A program made the translations under genes and the position numbers. This document shows, one piece after another, positions 17,844 through 25,438 of a stretch of 59,640 nucleotides of DNA. Within the stretch, counting starts at the first letter, position 1. Each line of letters begins with the position of its first letter. Source of the stretch: an uncultured Christensenella sp. (GTDB lineage: Bacteria > Bacillota > Clostridia > Christensenellales > UBA1242); the NCBI GenBank assembly GCA_949290565.1, contig CASESH010000016.1, forward strand, positions 1 to 59,640. Direction: 5' to 3'. The notes beneath the pieces are model-generated. The model ran no database searches. It worked only from the letters and a program-made list of their open reading frames with translations, and was not told where the DNA came from.

Positions 17844-18777
17844 CTAAATCTCCTATGCTCAATTTTAAATTATTTTGTACTAAAAATTCATCAAAATAAT
17901 TAGGCAACGGGCAAACAAAAGTCATTGGAATATTCTTTGCTGGATGATTAAAAACAAGTTTGTAAGCATGTAAAAGTTGACCATTTAACTTTACATTATA
18001 TGATTTTTCAAAACTTCCATAAAGTTTATCCCCAACTATTGGATGTCCTAAGTAACTAGAATGAACTCTAATTTGATGAGTTCTACCTGTTTTAAGTTCA
18101 AACTTTACAAGAGACAAACCATTGTTATAAGCAATAACTTTATAATGTGTAATTGCTAACTTACCTTGATTATTTGGAACAACAACATATTTTTCGTAAT
18201 TCTTTTTACTCCTTGCCAAATAGTTTTGAATAATACCCTCATTATCCTTAAATTTGCCATAGCAAACTGCAATGTAAATTCTATGGCAAGTTTTATTTTG
18301 AATTTGCTCTTGTAACTTTAAATGAGTAAAGTCATTCTTTGCAACAACCAATAACCCAGACGTATCTTTGTCTATTCTATGAACAATACCCGGCCTTAGT
18401 TTACCATTAATACCACTTAAATCTTTTATATGAAACATAAGAGCATTAACAAGAGTACCTGTTCTTAATCTTCCTGCTGGATGAACAACCATACCTTGTT
18501 CTTTATTTATAACAAGCAAATCACTATCTTCATAAATAATTTTTATTGGTATATTTTCAGGTTGAATATCTATTTTTTCTGCGCTAGGTAGTTCATAGCC
18601 AACTATATCATTTAATTTTAATTTATAGCCAGCCTTAACAGTTTTACCATTGAGAGTTATTTTTCCGTCTTCAATTAATTTTTTTATATAACTTCTAGTT
18701 AAAGAACTCTCTTTTTCACATACAAAGACATCTAACCTACAATCCACAAAATTTTGGTCAACTATCAATTCTTTCAT
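17833..18777 (-). CDS. rluD: RluD-type 23S rRNA pseudouridine synthase
   Basis: 314 residues from the ATG at 18775-18777, chosen because AAGGAA lies upstream and the product then begins MKELIVDQNFVDCRLDVFV, the start of the S4 RNA-binding domain. In-frame ATG codons further upstream lie inside lspA. An S4 domain (about 1-65) is followed by the catalytic domain with HRIDKDTSG (catalytic Asp), then LKTGRTHQIRVH. The family converts uridines in helix 69 of 23S rRNA. It overlaps lspA by 20 bases. The lspA-rluD pair is common in Bacillota. Confidence 0.9.
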   Translation of the reverse strand: MKELIVDQNFVDCRLDVFVCEKESSLTRSYIKKLIEDGKITLNGKTVKAGYKLKLNDIVGYELPSAEKIDIQPENIPIKIIYEDSDLLVINKEQGMVVHPAGRLRTGTLVNALMFHIKDLSGINGKLRPGIVHRIDKDTSGLLVVAKNDFTHLKLQEQIQNKTCHRIYIAVCYGKFKDNEGIIQNYLARSKKNYEKYVVVPNNQGKLAITHYKVIAYNNGLSLVKFELKTGRTHQIRVHSSYLGHPIVGDKLYGSFEKSYNVKLNGQLLHAYKLVFNHPAKNIPMTFVCPLPNYFDEFLVQNNLKLSIGDLDEK

Positions 18778-19270
18778 CTTTATTTTCCTTATTTTCCTTT
18801 TCATTTGCTTTATAACAAAAAATAACATAAATAAACATTAAAATTAAACCAATAGTCAAAAAGGAATCTGCAAAATTAAAAGTTGGAAAATTTGGTGCAA
18901 ATTCAAAAAAAATAAAATCTCTTACTCCACCTAAAAAAATCCTGTCAATTAAATTTCCAATCGCTCCACCAACAATAAAAGCAAAAGAAATGGAATATAG
19001 TTTATGCTTAATTTTAAGTCTAAAATCAAAAAATACTATGCCAATAAGAAAAATAATTGTAAAACATATCAACATTATTGTTCCTTGACTAAAAATTCCC
19101 CATGCTCCACCTGTGTTAAGTCTATGAGCGTTTCTAAAAGATATTAAACTTGCAAATATAGTAATATCCTTACCATAAAATATAATTTTTGTAATTAAAT
19201 CTATAACAATAACTGAAAGTATTAAACAAACTTTTAATAAAATAATTTTTATATTTAAATTTTTTTCCAT
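18758..19270 (-). CDS. lspA: Lipoprotein signal peptidase LspA
   Basis: 170 residues from the ATG at 19268-19270; a GTG six bases upstream (19276) is an alternative start. It is the aspartic signal peptidase II that cleaves prolipoproteins. It has four membrane helices, with family motifs NTGGAWGIF, GGAIGNLIDR, VRDFIFF (first catalytic Asp) and FNFADSFL (second catalytic Asp). The C-terminal tail is highly charged (KENKENKDE). It directly follows sepF and overlaps rluD. Assignment is secure. Confidence 0.93.
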   Translation of the reverse strand: MEKNLNIKIILLKVCLILSVIVIDLITKIIFYGKDITIFASLISFRNAHRLNTGGAWGIFSQGTIMLICFTIIFLIGIVFFDFRLKIKHKLYSISFAFIVGGAIGNLIDRIFLGGVRDFIFFEFAPNFPTFNFADSFLTIGLILMFIYVIFCYKANEKENKENKDERIDS

Positions 19271-19276
19271 TCCCAC

Positions 19277-19720
19277 CTACTTAGTTTGTGTCATAATGTT
19301 TATACCCTCTGGTGTCATTAAAAACAAATCCCCTTGAAGTCTTTTAATACTACCTCTTAGAGCGTAAACTGCTCCACTAATAAACTGTAAAATTTTATCG
19401 GCATCACTAGGTTTTAGTTGCGCAAGATTGACAATACAAGCCTCTTTTCTTCTCAGGCAATCAATAAGTAATTTAATATCATTATTATTTTTTGGCGAAT
19501 AAATAATCAAATTTTTACCACCTACGCCACCTGCTAGATTAGGTATTTGAGAGGTTATTTCGCTAGGATTTTTGAATTCTCCCACTACAAAAGAGTTTGC
19601 CAACCCATTTTCAAAGTTACTATATTTATCTTCTGTATTGTCTTTCTTATTTTTATTCTTTTCAGGTTCATCATTATTGCTAAAACCCATACCTTTCATT
19701 AAAGAATTGAATAATCCCAT
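19277..19720 (-). CDS. sepF: Cell division protein SepF
   Basis: 147 residues. SepF tethers FtsZ to the membrane in Gram-positive lineages. The N terminus (MGLFNSLMKGMGF) fits the amphipathic membrane-binding helix. A charged linker (about 16-45) follows. The C-terminal domain has the SepF pattern with CLRRKEACIVNLAQL and a DADKILQFISGAVYAL segment. It is first in an operon with lspA and rluD. AAGGGG lies about 9 bases before the ATG. Confidence 0.93.
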   Translation of the reverse strand: MGLFNSLMKGMGFSNNDEPEKNKNKKDNTEDKYSNFENGLANSFVVGEFKNPSEITSQIPNLAGGVGGKNLIIYSPKNNNDIKLLIDCLRRKEACIVNLAQLKPSDADKILQFISGAVYALRGSIKRLQGDLFLMTPEGINIMTQTK

Positions 19721-19744
19721 AATATATATTCCCCTTATTTTGTA

Positions 19745-19773
19745 ATTTTAGATAAATATTAAAGAAAAGTAAA
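19745..19773 (-). promoter_or_regulatory. Candidate sepF operon promoter
   Basis: Minus strand TTTACT (19768-19773), 17-bp spacer, TAAAAT (19745-19750), 24 bases from the sepF start codon. Moderate match in very AT-rich DNA. Confidence 0.4.
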
Positions 19774-19801
19774 GCAAAAAGATATTACTATTAACAAAAA
19801 T

Positions 19802-19832
19802 AAAATGAGAATAGAAAAACTAAACTCATTTT
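19802..19832 (-). terminator. Weak terminator of the DAC-like operon
   Basis: AAAATGAG (19802-19809) pairs with CTCATTTT (19825-19832), with an inner 3-bp TAG/CTA stem separated by a symmetric AA/AA internal loop. T-rich tracts follow on both strands. It lies about 210 bases after the kinase gene's stop, so the assignment to that operon is tentative. Confidence 0.45.
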
Positions 19833-20041
19833 TTTCATTTATTAAATTTATAAAGTATTTAAGTAAGACATAACTTAATTAAAGTAATTTGCTAAAATAC
19901 AAACCTTAATCTTTTTCACTTACAAGTTAATCAACTATTTAACAACTTAATTTAAAATTAGACTTAAATAATAAAAAATTTACATTATGAAATTAAATAA
20001 TTAAAAATCACTAACACATAAAAAATATAAATCTTAAAATA

Positions 20042-20953
20042 TTAATAACCAATAAATTCCCTTATCAAACTATCATTTGGAATTAAGTCAGGAGAAATGG
20101 TTTCACAAAGATTAAATACTTTTAAAAAATTTTCTATAATTTTATCATCTTTAAATTCTTTAAACTCATTTTCAAGTAGTGTTTTGTATAAAAGAGGTTC
20201 ATACTTAAATACTGTGTTTATAATTATATCTGCATTTACCATAAAAGGTTTAATATTTTCATCTTCACCAGCACAAACGCTTTCCCATAATTGCATTGTT
20301 TTTTTTATAGGAACATTTCTATCTCTTTCATCTCTTATAATTCTTCTTAAAAATCTCAAATTTCTATTATTTAAAACAAGTTCATCTTTATAATAAAAAG
20401 AGGTTTGACAATCAAGATAGATTTTTACAATTTTACTTTTATCTAAACCACTAATTATTTGAGGATTTAAGGCGTGAATACCTTCCATTATAATAATTTC
20501 ATTGTCTTTTAGTTGACATTTAATCCATTCATCTTTTCTTTTAAGTTCAACAAAATCGAATCTTGGAGTTAATGTTTCTCCCTTAGTCAAAATATCATTT
20601 AAACAATTTTTAATACATTCAACATCAAGTGCTCTTACGCTTTCAATATCTCTTTCTCCGTCTGCTCTTAAAGGAATATCTTTTGGATTTTTGTAAAAAT
20701 CATCCATATTTAAGACATGAGATGAAATGTTTACGCTATTTAACGCCTTTCTAAGATTATAACTAGTTGTAGTTTTTCCAGCAGAAGACGGTCCCGAAAT
20801 TAAAATAATTTTTTTATCATTTTCTTTAATAAATCTAGCAACTTCTAAAATGTTGTTTTTATAAAGTGTTTCTGCGTCTAAAACTAAACTTCTAACATCA
20901 TTTCTCGAAAGTAAATTTATAGTACCTAAGTCAATTTTAGTAATATTTAACAA
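20042..20953 (-). CDS. Uridine kinase-like / PRK-family nucleoside kinase
   Basis: 303 residues from TTG at 20951-20953, chosen because AAAGGAG lies 8 bases upstream. An ATG at 20974 is in frame but has that ribosome site inside the frame after it. P-loop GPSSAGKTT (about 54-62 from this start), then DDFYKN and a lid region rich in Arg (RFLRRIIRDERDRN). These mark the uridine kinase/phosphoribulokinase superfamily, which phosphorylates the 5'-OH of a nucleoside or sugar phosphate. It lacks the TGS-like N-terminal domain of some clostridial homologues. It is the last gene in the operon with the DAC-like protein; the substrate is unknown. Confidence 0.8.
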   Translation of the reverse strand: MLNITKIDLGTINLLSRNDVRSLVLDAETLYKNNILEVARFIKENDKKIILISGPSSAGKTTTSYNLRKALNSVNISSHVLNMDDFYKNPKDIPLRADGERDIESVRALDVECIKNCLNDILTKGETLTPRFDFVELKRKDEWIKCQLKDNEIIIMEGIHALNPQIISGLDKSKIVKIYLDCQTSFYYKDELVLNNRNLRFLRRIIRDERDRNVPIKKTMQLWESVCAGEDENIKPFMVNADIIINTVFKYEPLLYKTLLENEFKEFKDDKIIENFLKVFNLCETISPDLIPNDSLIREFIGY

Positions 20954-20973
20954 TTTATAGACTCCTTTAATCA

Positions 20974-22266
20974 TTAAGTTTTATAATAAAGGTTACTTGC
21001 GAGAATCTTAACTTTTTCTATATCGAACTGCCTTGAAGCAGAGATAATCTCCCTTATTTCTTTTTCTTGAAAATCATCTTCGTTAACTCCACTCTTTTTA
21101 ATTAGCGAGCACCAATCTTTTAAACAATCCTTAACATCAAACAAATTTATTAAAACAAAATCATCACTCTCAAAAAAGTTTTTAAAGTAAAACTTCCATT
21201 TTTCAGTTGATATTTTGTCTAAAATTTGTCCGGCAATCTCTCTAGATTCTCTAATATAACCATTATTATTACCAAGATATGTTATCACACTTGGAGTTAT
21301 GACACTCCTTAAAAAAAACTTAGGATAAACTTCAATTTCATTTAATTTTATCAAAGGAGCCGTTTCTTCTTTGTGAGATGAAACACTATAATGGTAAGAC
21401 AATATATCTTGACAATTTTTTAGAATTTTAGTAATTGTAGTTAAATCTGTACTAAATTCCTGTAATTTTATTTCATCAGAAAGTTCAGAGAAAATCTTAA
21501 CAAGTTCGGAATCAGGAGAAGAAGATTTTAAATAGTAACAAAAAAACTTCTTTTCATTCAGACTTGCTTTTTCCCAAAGCGTTGAAAACAAATTTTTAAT
21601 ATTTTGGACAAGAATTTTTAATTCTTTTTTGTCAACAATACTTTCACTCTTAACAAGAGAAATTAATAATCTAATTAACACATTTTTTCTTAAATCGAAC
21701 TTATTAATTAAATTATGATATTCTTCACTATCTGGTAAAATATTAACACTTAACAATGTTTGAATTGAATCATTTATATTTTGTACAAACACTGAATAAT
21801 CTTTTGACAATACTGCTTCAAATAAAGAACAAATAAAATATTTTGCTTTTTCTTTTATAAAATCTTCAACTTCAACTACAAAACTTTCTTTTTTATGTTG
21901 AAGAAATTCAATTATATTTAAGAATAATATTTTATCATCTTTACTGATTAGCCCAAGGTCATGAGCAAGTCTTAGTACAAACACGTCAAAAAAATTAGAA
22001 ACAACAGTCCTATCAATCCAATGAGTAACGTTAACAACAACTTCTTCTCCCATGGAAAAAATAGTATCTTGTAAGATTTTAACTGCTTTATTGTAAACGT
22101 ATTCAACAACATAGTTATACATTTTTGCATTATATGAAGTTAGAATAAACTCTTTATCTTCACCAGATAGTTCATTTGAAGATATTGCATAATTATTAAT
22201 CATATCAATAAATGAAGAGTCTGAAATATTACACTTCTTTCTCACATCATCCCAAATGATATTCAT
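20974..22266 (-). CDS. Helical protein of unknown function, partner of the DAC-like protein
   Basis: 430 residues, predicted mostly alpha-helical and soluble, with no signal peptide, no membrane helix and no P-loop or other catalytic motif that I recognise. Acidic N terminus, many Leu/Ile/Phe heptad-like positions. The start codon overlaps the stop of the DAC-like gene (ATGA, 22263-22266), with AGGAG 8 bases upstream, and its stop is next to the kinase gene, so it is translated as one block with them. A scaffold or effector coupled to the DAC-like protein is possible but is only inference from context. Confidence 0.75.
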   Translation of the reverse strand: MNIIWDDVRKKCNISDSSFIDMINNYAISSNELSGEDKEFILTSYNAKMYNYVVEYVYNKAVKILQDTIFSMGEEVVVNVTHWIDRTVVSNFFDVFVLRLAHDLGLISKDDKILFLNIIEFLQHKKESFVVEVEDFIKEKAKYFICSLFEAVLSKDYSVFVQNINDSIQTLLSVNILPDSEEYHNLINKFDLRKNVLIRLLISLVKSESIVDKKELKILVQNIKNLFSTLWEKASLNEKKFFCYYLKSSSPDSELVKIFSELSDEIKLQEFSTDLTTITKILKNCQDILSYHYSVSSHKEETAPLIKLNEIEVYPKFFLRSVITPSVITYLGNNNGYIRESREIAGQILDKISTEKWKFYFKNFFESDDFVLINLFDVKDCLKDWCSLIKKSGVNEDDFQEKEIREIISASRQFDIEKVKILASNLYYKT

Positions 22267-23303
22267 TTCTTTGTCTCCTCATAAAAAATTTCTCCATCTT
22301 GTGAATGGAAATAAACTCCAACAACCTTTTTAATTCCACAATTTATTACGGCATAGGCAGCGCGTTTTCTTGCTCCACCAATGATATTTTTCTTATTATA
22401 CTTGTCCGATTTAATAAAGACATTATATGCCCTAATTCTACCGGCGTTATCAACAATGGTTATACCATCGTAGTTTAGCATAGAAATAAATAATTCGGCA
22501 ATATCGTTAAGTTTTGCTTCGGAGTAACTCTTAGTCATAAGAAAAGTTTTAGAAAATTCAATAGGCTCATTTAACCAAATACCATCAGCAAAAAAATTTT
22601 TCACATCTTTATAATCTTTATCAATCACAACGCAAATTGCCCCATGAATATTGTTTATTGCCCTTTTTAAGATATTTTCATACAAAATCTTAATTTCATT
22701 TAATTTGTTTTTTGTTGTCTTTAATTTAGAAAAACTAGCATTTACAAATCGTTTAATAACATTTTCTCTATTTAGAAAATTAGAATCATTGATTGAGAAA
22801 TTAACTATAATATTTCCACCTTTAATTCCTCTAAGTCCAATAGCATAAGAACTTAAAGTATCTAAATAAATTAAATTAAATTTTTCGTTATTTAACAACT
22901 CACTTGATTCAAATACAAGTTGAGAAAGAGGTTTCTCTTTTATGCTATTAAAAACTTTACAAATTCCATAATTAATTTTATTATCTCTTACTTCTATGTA
23001 AGCCGTCCAATCATTTAAACAAAACGACAAAATAGATTTAAGTCTTGAATGAAAAAACTGTTCATCTTCATCAGTAAAAAGTTGCAATTTAAAACAATTT
23101 AAAATGTTTTTGTTTAATAGGTCAATATTGTTAGTGATATAAATACGAGGCTTAATCTTTCTACCTTCTTCCTCATAACTACAAAACTTATAAAAACTGT
23201 TAATAAAGACCGAAATTAAATTTTCAGGCAGTGAAGGATATTCCTTTGTTATAAGTCTTAAAATAGTTTCTTTTGCCTCAGTGAAATATAAATTATCTGC
23301 CAT
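22263..23303 (-). CDS. Protein with C-terminal DisA_N/DAC-like (diadenylate cyclase-type) domain
   Basis: 346 residues. Residues about 205-345 align by eye with CdaA/DisA diadenylate cyclase domains: RAINNIHGAICVVI with CdaA's RIGALITLE region, ADGIWLNEPI with the TGISLNSKV segment, then NYDGITIVDNAGRIRA with the DGA motif, and GGARKRAAYAVI with GTRHRAA. The key motifs are altered: DGI (279-281) for DGA and RKR (312-314) for RHR. The Asp and both Arg residues are kept. No membrane helix. Residues 1-200 are an unrecognised domain, perhaps sensory. Either an unusual cyclic dinucleotide synthase or a nucleotide-binding sensor derived from one. It is co-translated with the helical protein downstream. 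Confidence 0.75.
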   Translation of the reverse strand: MADNLYFTEAKETILRLITKEYPSLPENLISVFINSFYKFCSYEEEGRKIKPRIYITNNIDLLNKNILNCFKLQLFTDEDEQFFHSRLKSILSFCLNDWTAYIEVRDNKINYGICKVFNSIKEKPLSQLVFESSELLNNEKFNLIYLDTLSSYAIGLRGIKGGNIIVNFSINDSNFLNRENVIKRFVNASFSKLKTTKNKLNEIKILYENILKRAINNIHGAICVVIDKDYKDVKNFFADGIWLNEPIEFSKTFLMTKSYSEAKLNDIAELFISMLNYDGITIVDNAGRIRAYNVFIKSDKYNKKNIIGGARKRAAYAVINCGIKKVVGVYFHSQDGEIFYEETKK

Positions 23304-23309
23304 TTTATA

Positions 23310-24134
23310 TTATTTTCCCCCTTTATTGCAACTTTTGTAACCACCAAAGAATCTTTCAGTAAAGAACATTAACCAACTTAGAGGTAAAAACCTCATAAAA
23401 AAATTTAAAATTTTATATTTTGTCCCTACAATTATATAAGGCTTTAATCTCTTCTTTTTAGATAAATTAACTATAACCTTAGCGACTTTATCAGGCAACA
23501 TTCTTTTATCTTCTCTTGAATCTAATTGTTTAGTAGCATTCTCTATTCTATCTTTATACCTATGATTAGTTGTATAAATCTTTACTCTATTTTTAGTAAA
23601 GTTTGTTTTAGTGTCTCCCGGACATACGCTTGTAACTTGAATACCAAGAGGTTTACATTCCATTTTTGTTGAATAAGATAGCATATTAAGAGCAGCCTTT
23701 GAAGCACAATATAATGACCTATATGGAAGTGGAAAAAAAGCACAAACTGAACTTATATTTATAATCTTTCCACCCCTATTCATTAATGGCAAAGCATATT
23801 TATAACAATTTATACAACCTATTAAGTTTACTTTAAATAAATTTTCTACGTTTTCATCATCAATTAATTCAACAGCACCAGATATACCATACCCAGCATT
23901 ATTCAGTAAAATATCTATTTGCCCATACTTTTTCTTTATTTGCGAAAAAACTACTTTAACTTCTTCTGCCTTAGAAACGTCACAAGAAAAAAAATCTTGT
24001 AATTCTTCGACCCTGTTTCTTGCAAGTGAAATGACTTTATAACCAAATTTTTCATACAAATTTTTACAAGCCAATCCTATTCCACTTGTTGCACCTGTAA
24101 TAACAACAATTCTATCATTTTGTATTTTTTTCAT
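23310..24134 (-). CDS. Short-chain dehydrogenase/reductase
   Basis: 274 residues. Rossmann fold with TGATSGIG (13-20) for NAD(P) binding, LLNNAGYG (about 79-86), the catalytic Ser in NISSVCAFF, and YCASKAALN (Tyr and Lys of the YxxxK motif, about 144-148). These are intact, so it should be an active classical SDR oxidoreductase. The C-terminal extension after residue 230 contains a hydrophobic, aromatic segment (FFMRFLPLSWLMFFTERFF) that may associate with the membrane. Substrate unknown. It ends 6 bases before the DAC-like gene and is probably first in that operon; a TATAAT lies at 24150-24155. Confidence 0.85.
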   Translation of the reverse strand: MKKIQNDRIVVITGATSGIGLACKNLYEKFGYKVISLARNRVEELQDFFSCDVSKAEEVKVVFSQIKKKYGQIDILLNNAGYGISGAVELIDDENVENLFKVNLIGCINCYKYALPLMNRGGKIINISSVCAFFPLPYRSLYCASKAALNMLSYSTKMECKPLGIQVTSVCPGDTKTNFTKNRVKIYTTNHRYKDRIENATKQLDSREDKRMLPDKVAKVIVNLSKKKRLKPYIIVGTKYKILNFFMRFLPLSWLMFFTERFFGGYKSCNKGGK

Positions 24135-24244
24135 ACAAATTTATCTTACATTATACTATTTAAAAAAGCAAGTAAATATATATAAACTCTTGTTATAATG
24201 ATTAAAATATATTCTATACAAATAATAATCTTTTTATTAAAATT

Positions 24245-25042
24245 CTATTCGAAACTTGAATACACGCTTTGTGTCAATAAAATAATTTTATATAATTCTT
24301 TTTTAAAAAAACTTGTAAAAACAAATTTTTCTTCGCTTTGATAAATTATAACATCTTCTAATGTTTGATATAAATCATTTAATCCATTCAACAAGTTACT
24401 TTCTTTTGAACTGTCAAGTCCACTTTTAATGTTTTGATAACCTTTTATTAAATCATACACTTGCAAAGATAAAATTGCTACTTTACCATTTACATTTGCC
24501 CTATTTAATAAATCTTTATCATAATCAATATTTATTTGATACAACTCCAAAAATGTTTCTTTAAAAATATTTAAACTTGACAATATTAACTGAGAATAAT
24601 TCCCCTTGTAATCAAAACAAAGTGAATTAGTCTTGAAATTAATTATTTTTGAATTATATCCAAGCAAACATAAATTATCTCTAATTTCTTGCGCCATTAT
24701 TAAATTTGGATAACAGGAAGATAGAACAAAATACTCCCCATTATGATAAACCACACCCATTCCTCCTTGTTTTTCCACCTCATAAGTTTTATTTTTTGCC
24801 TCCTCCTCAGTTTTAAAGTCATATAAGGACACAGCATATGTATTAAAAGAAGAAACTTCTAATTTATCATTATAAAAAAGACTTTTCTGCTTTGTAATTA
24901 TGCTTGAAAAAATGTCAGAAATGTTAATTATAAGCAAAAAGAAAAGTATTAGCGCTATAAAAACAAATAGAAAAACACCTTTTTTATTTTTTTTAAGTGT
25001 TCTTCTTATTCTTTTTTTTGTACTTAATAAAAATTTTGACAC
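24245..25042 (-). CDS. Membrane-anchored SPOR-domain protein
   Basis: 265 residues from a GTG start. A very basic N terminus (KKRIRRTLKKNKKG) and a single membrane helix (about 24-46) are followed by an outer region. Residues about 68-135 resemble a SPOR domain (YAVSLYDFKTEEEAKNKTYE, then a second strand-helix unit). SPOR domains bind denuded glycan at division sites or spore septa. The remainder is helical and unrecognised. It is transcribed divergently from groES; the AAAGGTGG site is about 12 bases from the start. Role in division or sporulation is inferred from the domain only. Confidence 0.65.
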   Translation of the reverse strand: MSKFLLSTKKRIRRTLKKNKKGVFLFVFIALILFFLLIINISDIFSSIITKQKSLFYNDKLEVSSFNTYAVSLYDFKTEEEAKNKTYEVEKQGGMGVVYHNGEYFVLSSCYPNLIMAQEIRDNLCLLGYNSKIINFKTNSLCFDYKGNYSQLILSSLNIFKETFLELYQINIDYDKDLLNRANVNGKVAILSLQVYDLIKGYQNIKSGLDSSKESNLLNGLNDLYQTLEDVIIYQSEEKFVFTSFFKKELYKIILLTQSVYSSFE

Positions 25043-25085
25043 TAAAATTTGAAACCACCTTTAAATATAATTTAAAATTGTAATA

Positions 25086-25125
25086 TATGAGTAAATTTCT
25101 ACTAAAATATATGTTTTTACTCATA
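25086..25125. promoter_or_regulatory. Non-CIRCE palindromic operator candidate upstream of groES
   Basis: Perfect 10-bp inverted repeat TATGAGTAAA (25086-25095) and TTTACTCATA (25116-25125), with a 20-bp AT-rich centre, ending 26 bases before the groES start. The arm centres are 30 bp apart, about three helical turns. The HrcA operator CIRCE (TTAGCACTC-N9-GAGTGCTAA) is absent. The site also lies between the divergent SPOR-protein gene and groES, so it could serve either. Confidence 0.45.
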
Positions 25126-25151
25126 CATATATGATAAAAGGAGTTTTAAAA

Positions 25152-25436
25152 ATGGAATTTGAACCTATCTTTGATAGAGTAATCGTTAAAGAAATAAATG
25201 ATAATTTTACAACTAGTGGAATTTCGTTAAATGAAAATCAAAGCAGTATAAAAAAGGCAAAAGTAATAAGTGTTGGAAATGGTTGCTATGAATATGGTGT
25301 CTTTATTTGTATGCAAGTAAAAATCGGAGATATCATTTTATTTGAAGATTACGCTGGTGCAAAATTTACATCAAAAGGTGAAGATTATATTTTGTTAAAA
25401 CAAACAGATATTTTAGCAAAACAAAAGGAGAACTAA
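25152..25436 (+). CDS. groES: Co-chaperonin GroES (Cpn10)
   Basis: 94 residues from the ATG at 25152-25154, chosen because AAAGGAG is 9 bases upstream; an in-frame ATG at 25131 precedes that ribosome site. Cpn10 caps the GroEL ring. Family features are FEPIFDRVIVKE at the start, the mobile loop region (about 16-32), VISVGNG, VKIGDIILFEDYAG and DYILLKQTDILA. It is divergent: the roof region is shortened, and cysteines occur at NGCYEYG and FICMQ. It is followed after two bases by groEL. Confidence 0.92.
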   Translation: MEFEPIFDRVIVKEINDNFTTSGISLNENQSSIKKAKVISVGNGCYEYGVFICMQVKIGDIILFEDYAGAKFTSKGEDYILLKQTDILAKQKEN

Positions 25437-25438
25437 AA

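Larger units (their letters stand above)
19721..20041. other. Intergenic region between the kinase gene and sepF
   Basis: 321 bases, extremely AT-rich, without an open frame that has a ribosome site. It holds the candidate sepF promoter (19745-19773) and a weak terminator for the upstream operon (19802-19832). I see nothing else in 19840-20041 apart from A/T runs. Confidence 0.6.

Noticed and set aside
25040..25130. CIRCE element upstream of groES
   Set aside because: The TTAGCACTC-N9-GAGTGCTAA sequence is absent.
25131..25151. ATG upstream of groES as its start
   Set aside because: The AAAGGAG ribosome site lies after this ATG and correctly precedes the ATG at 25152.
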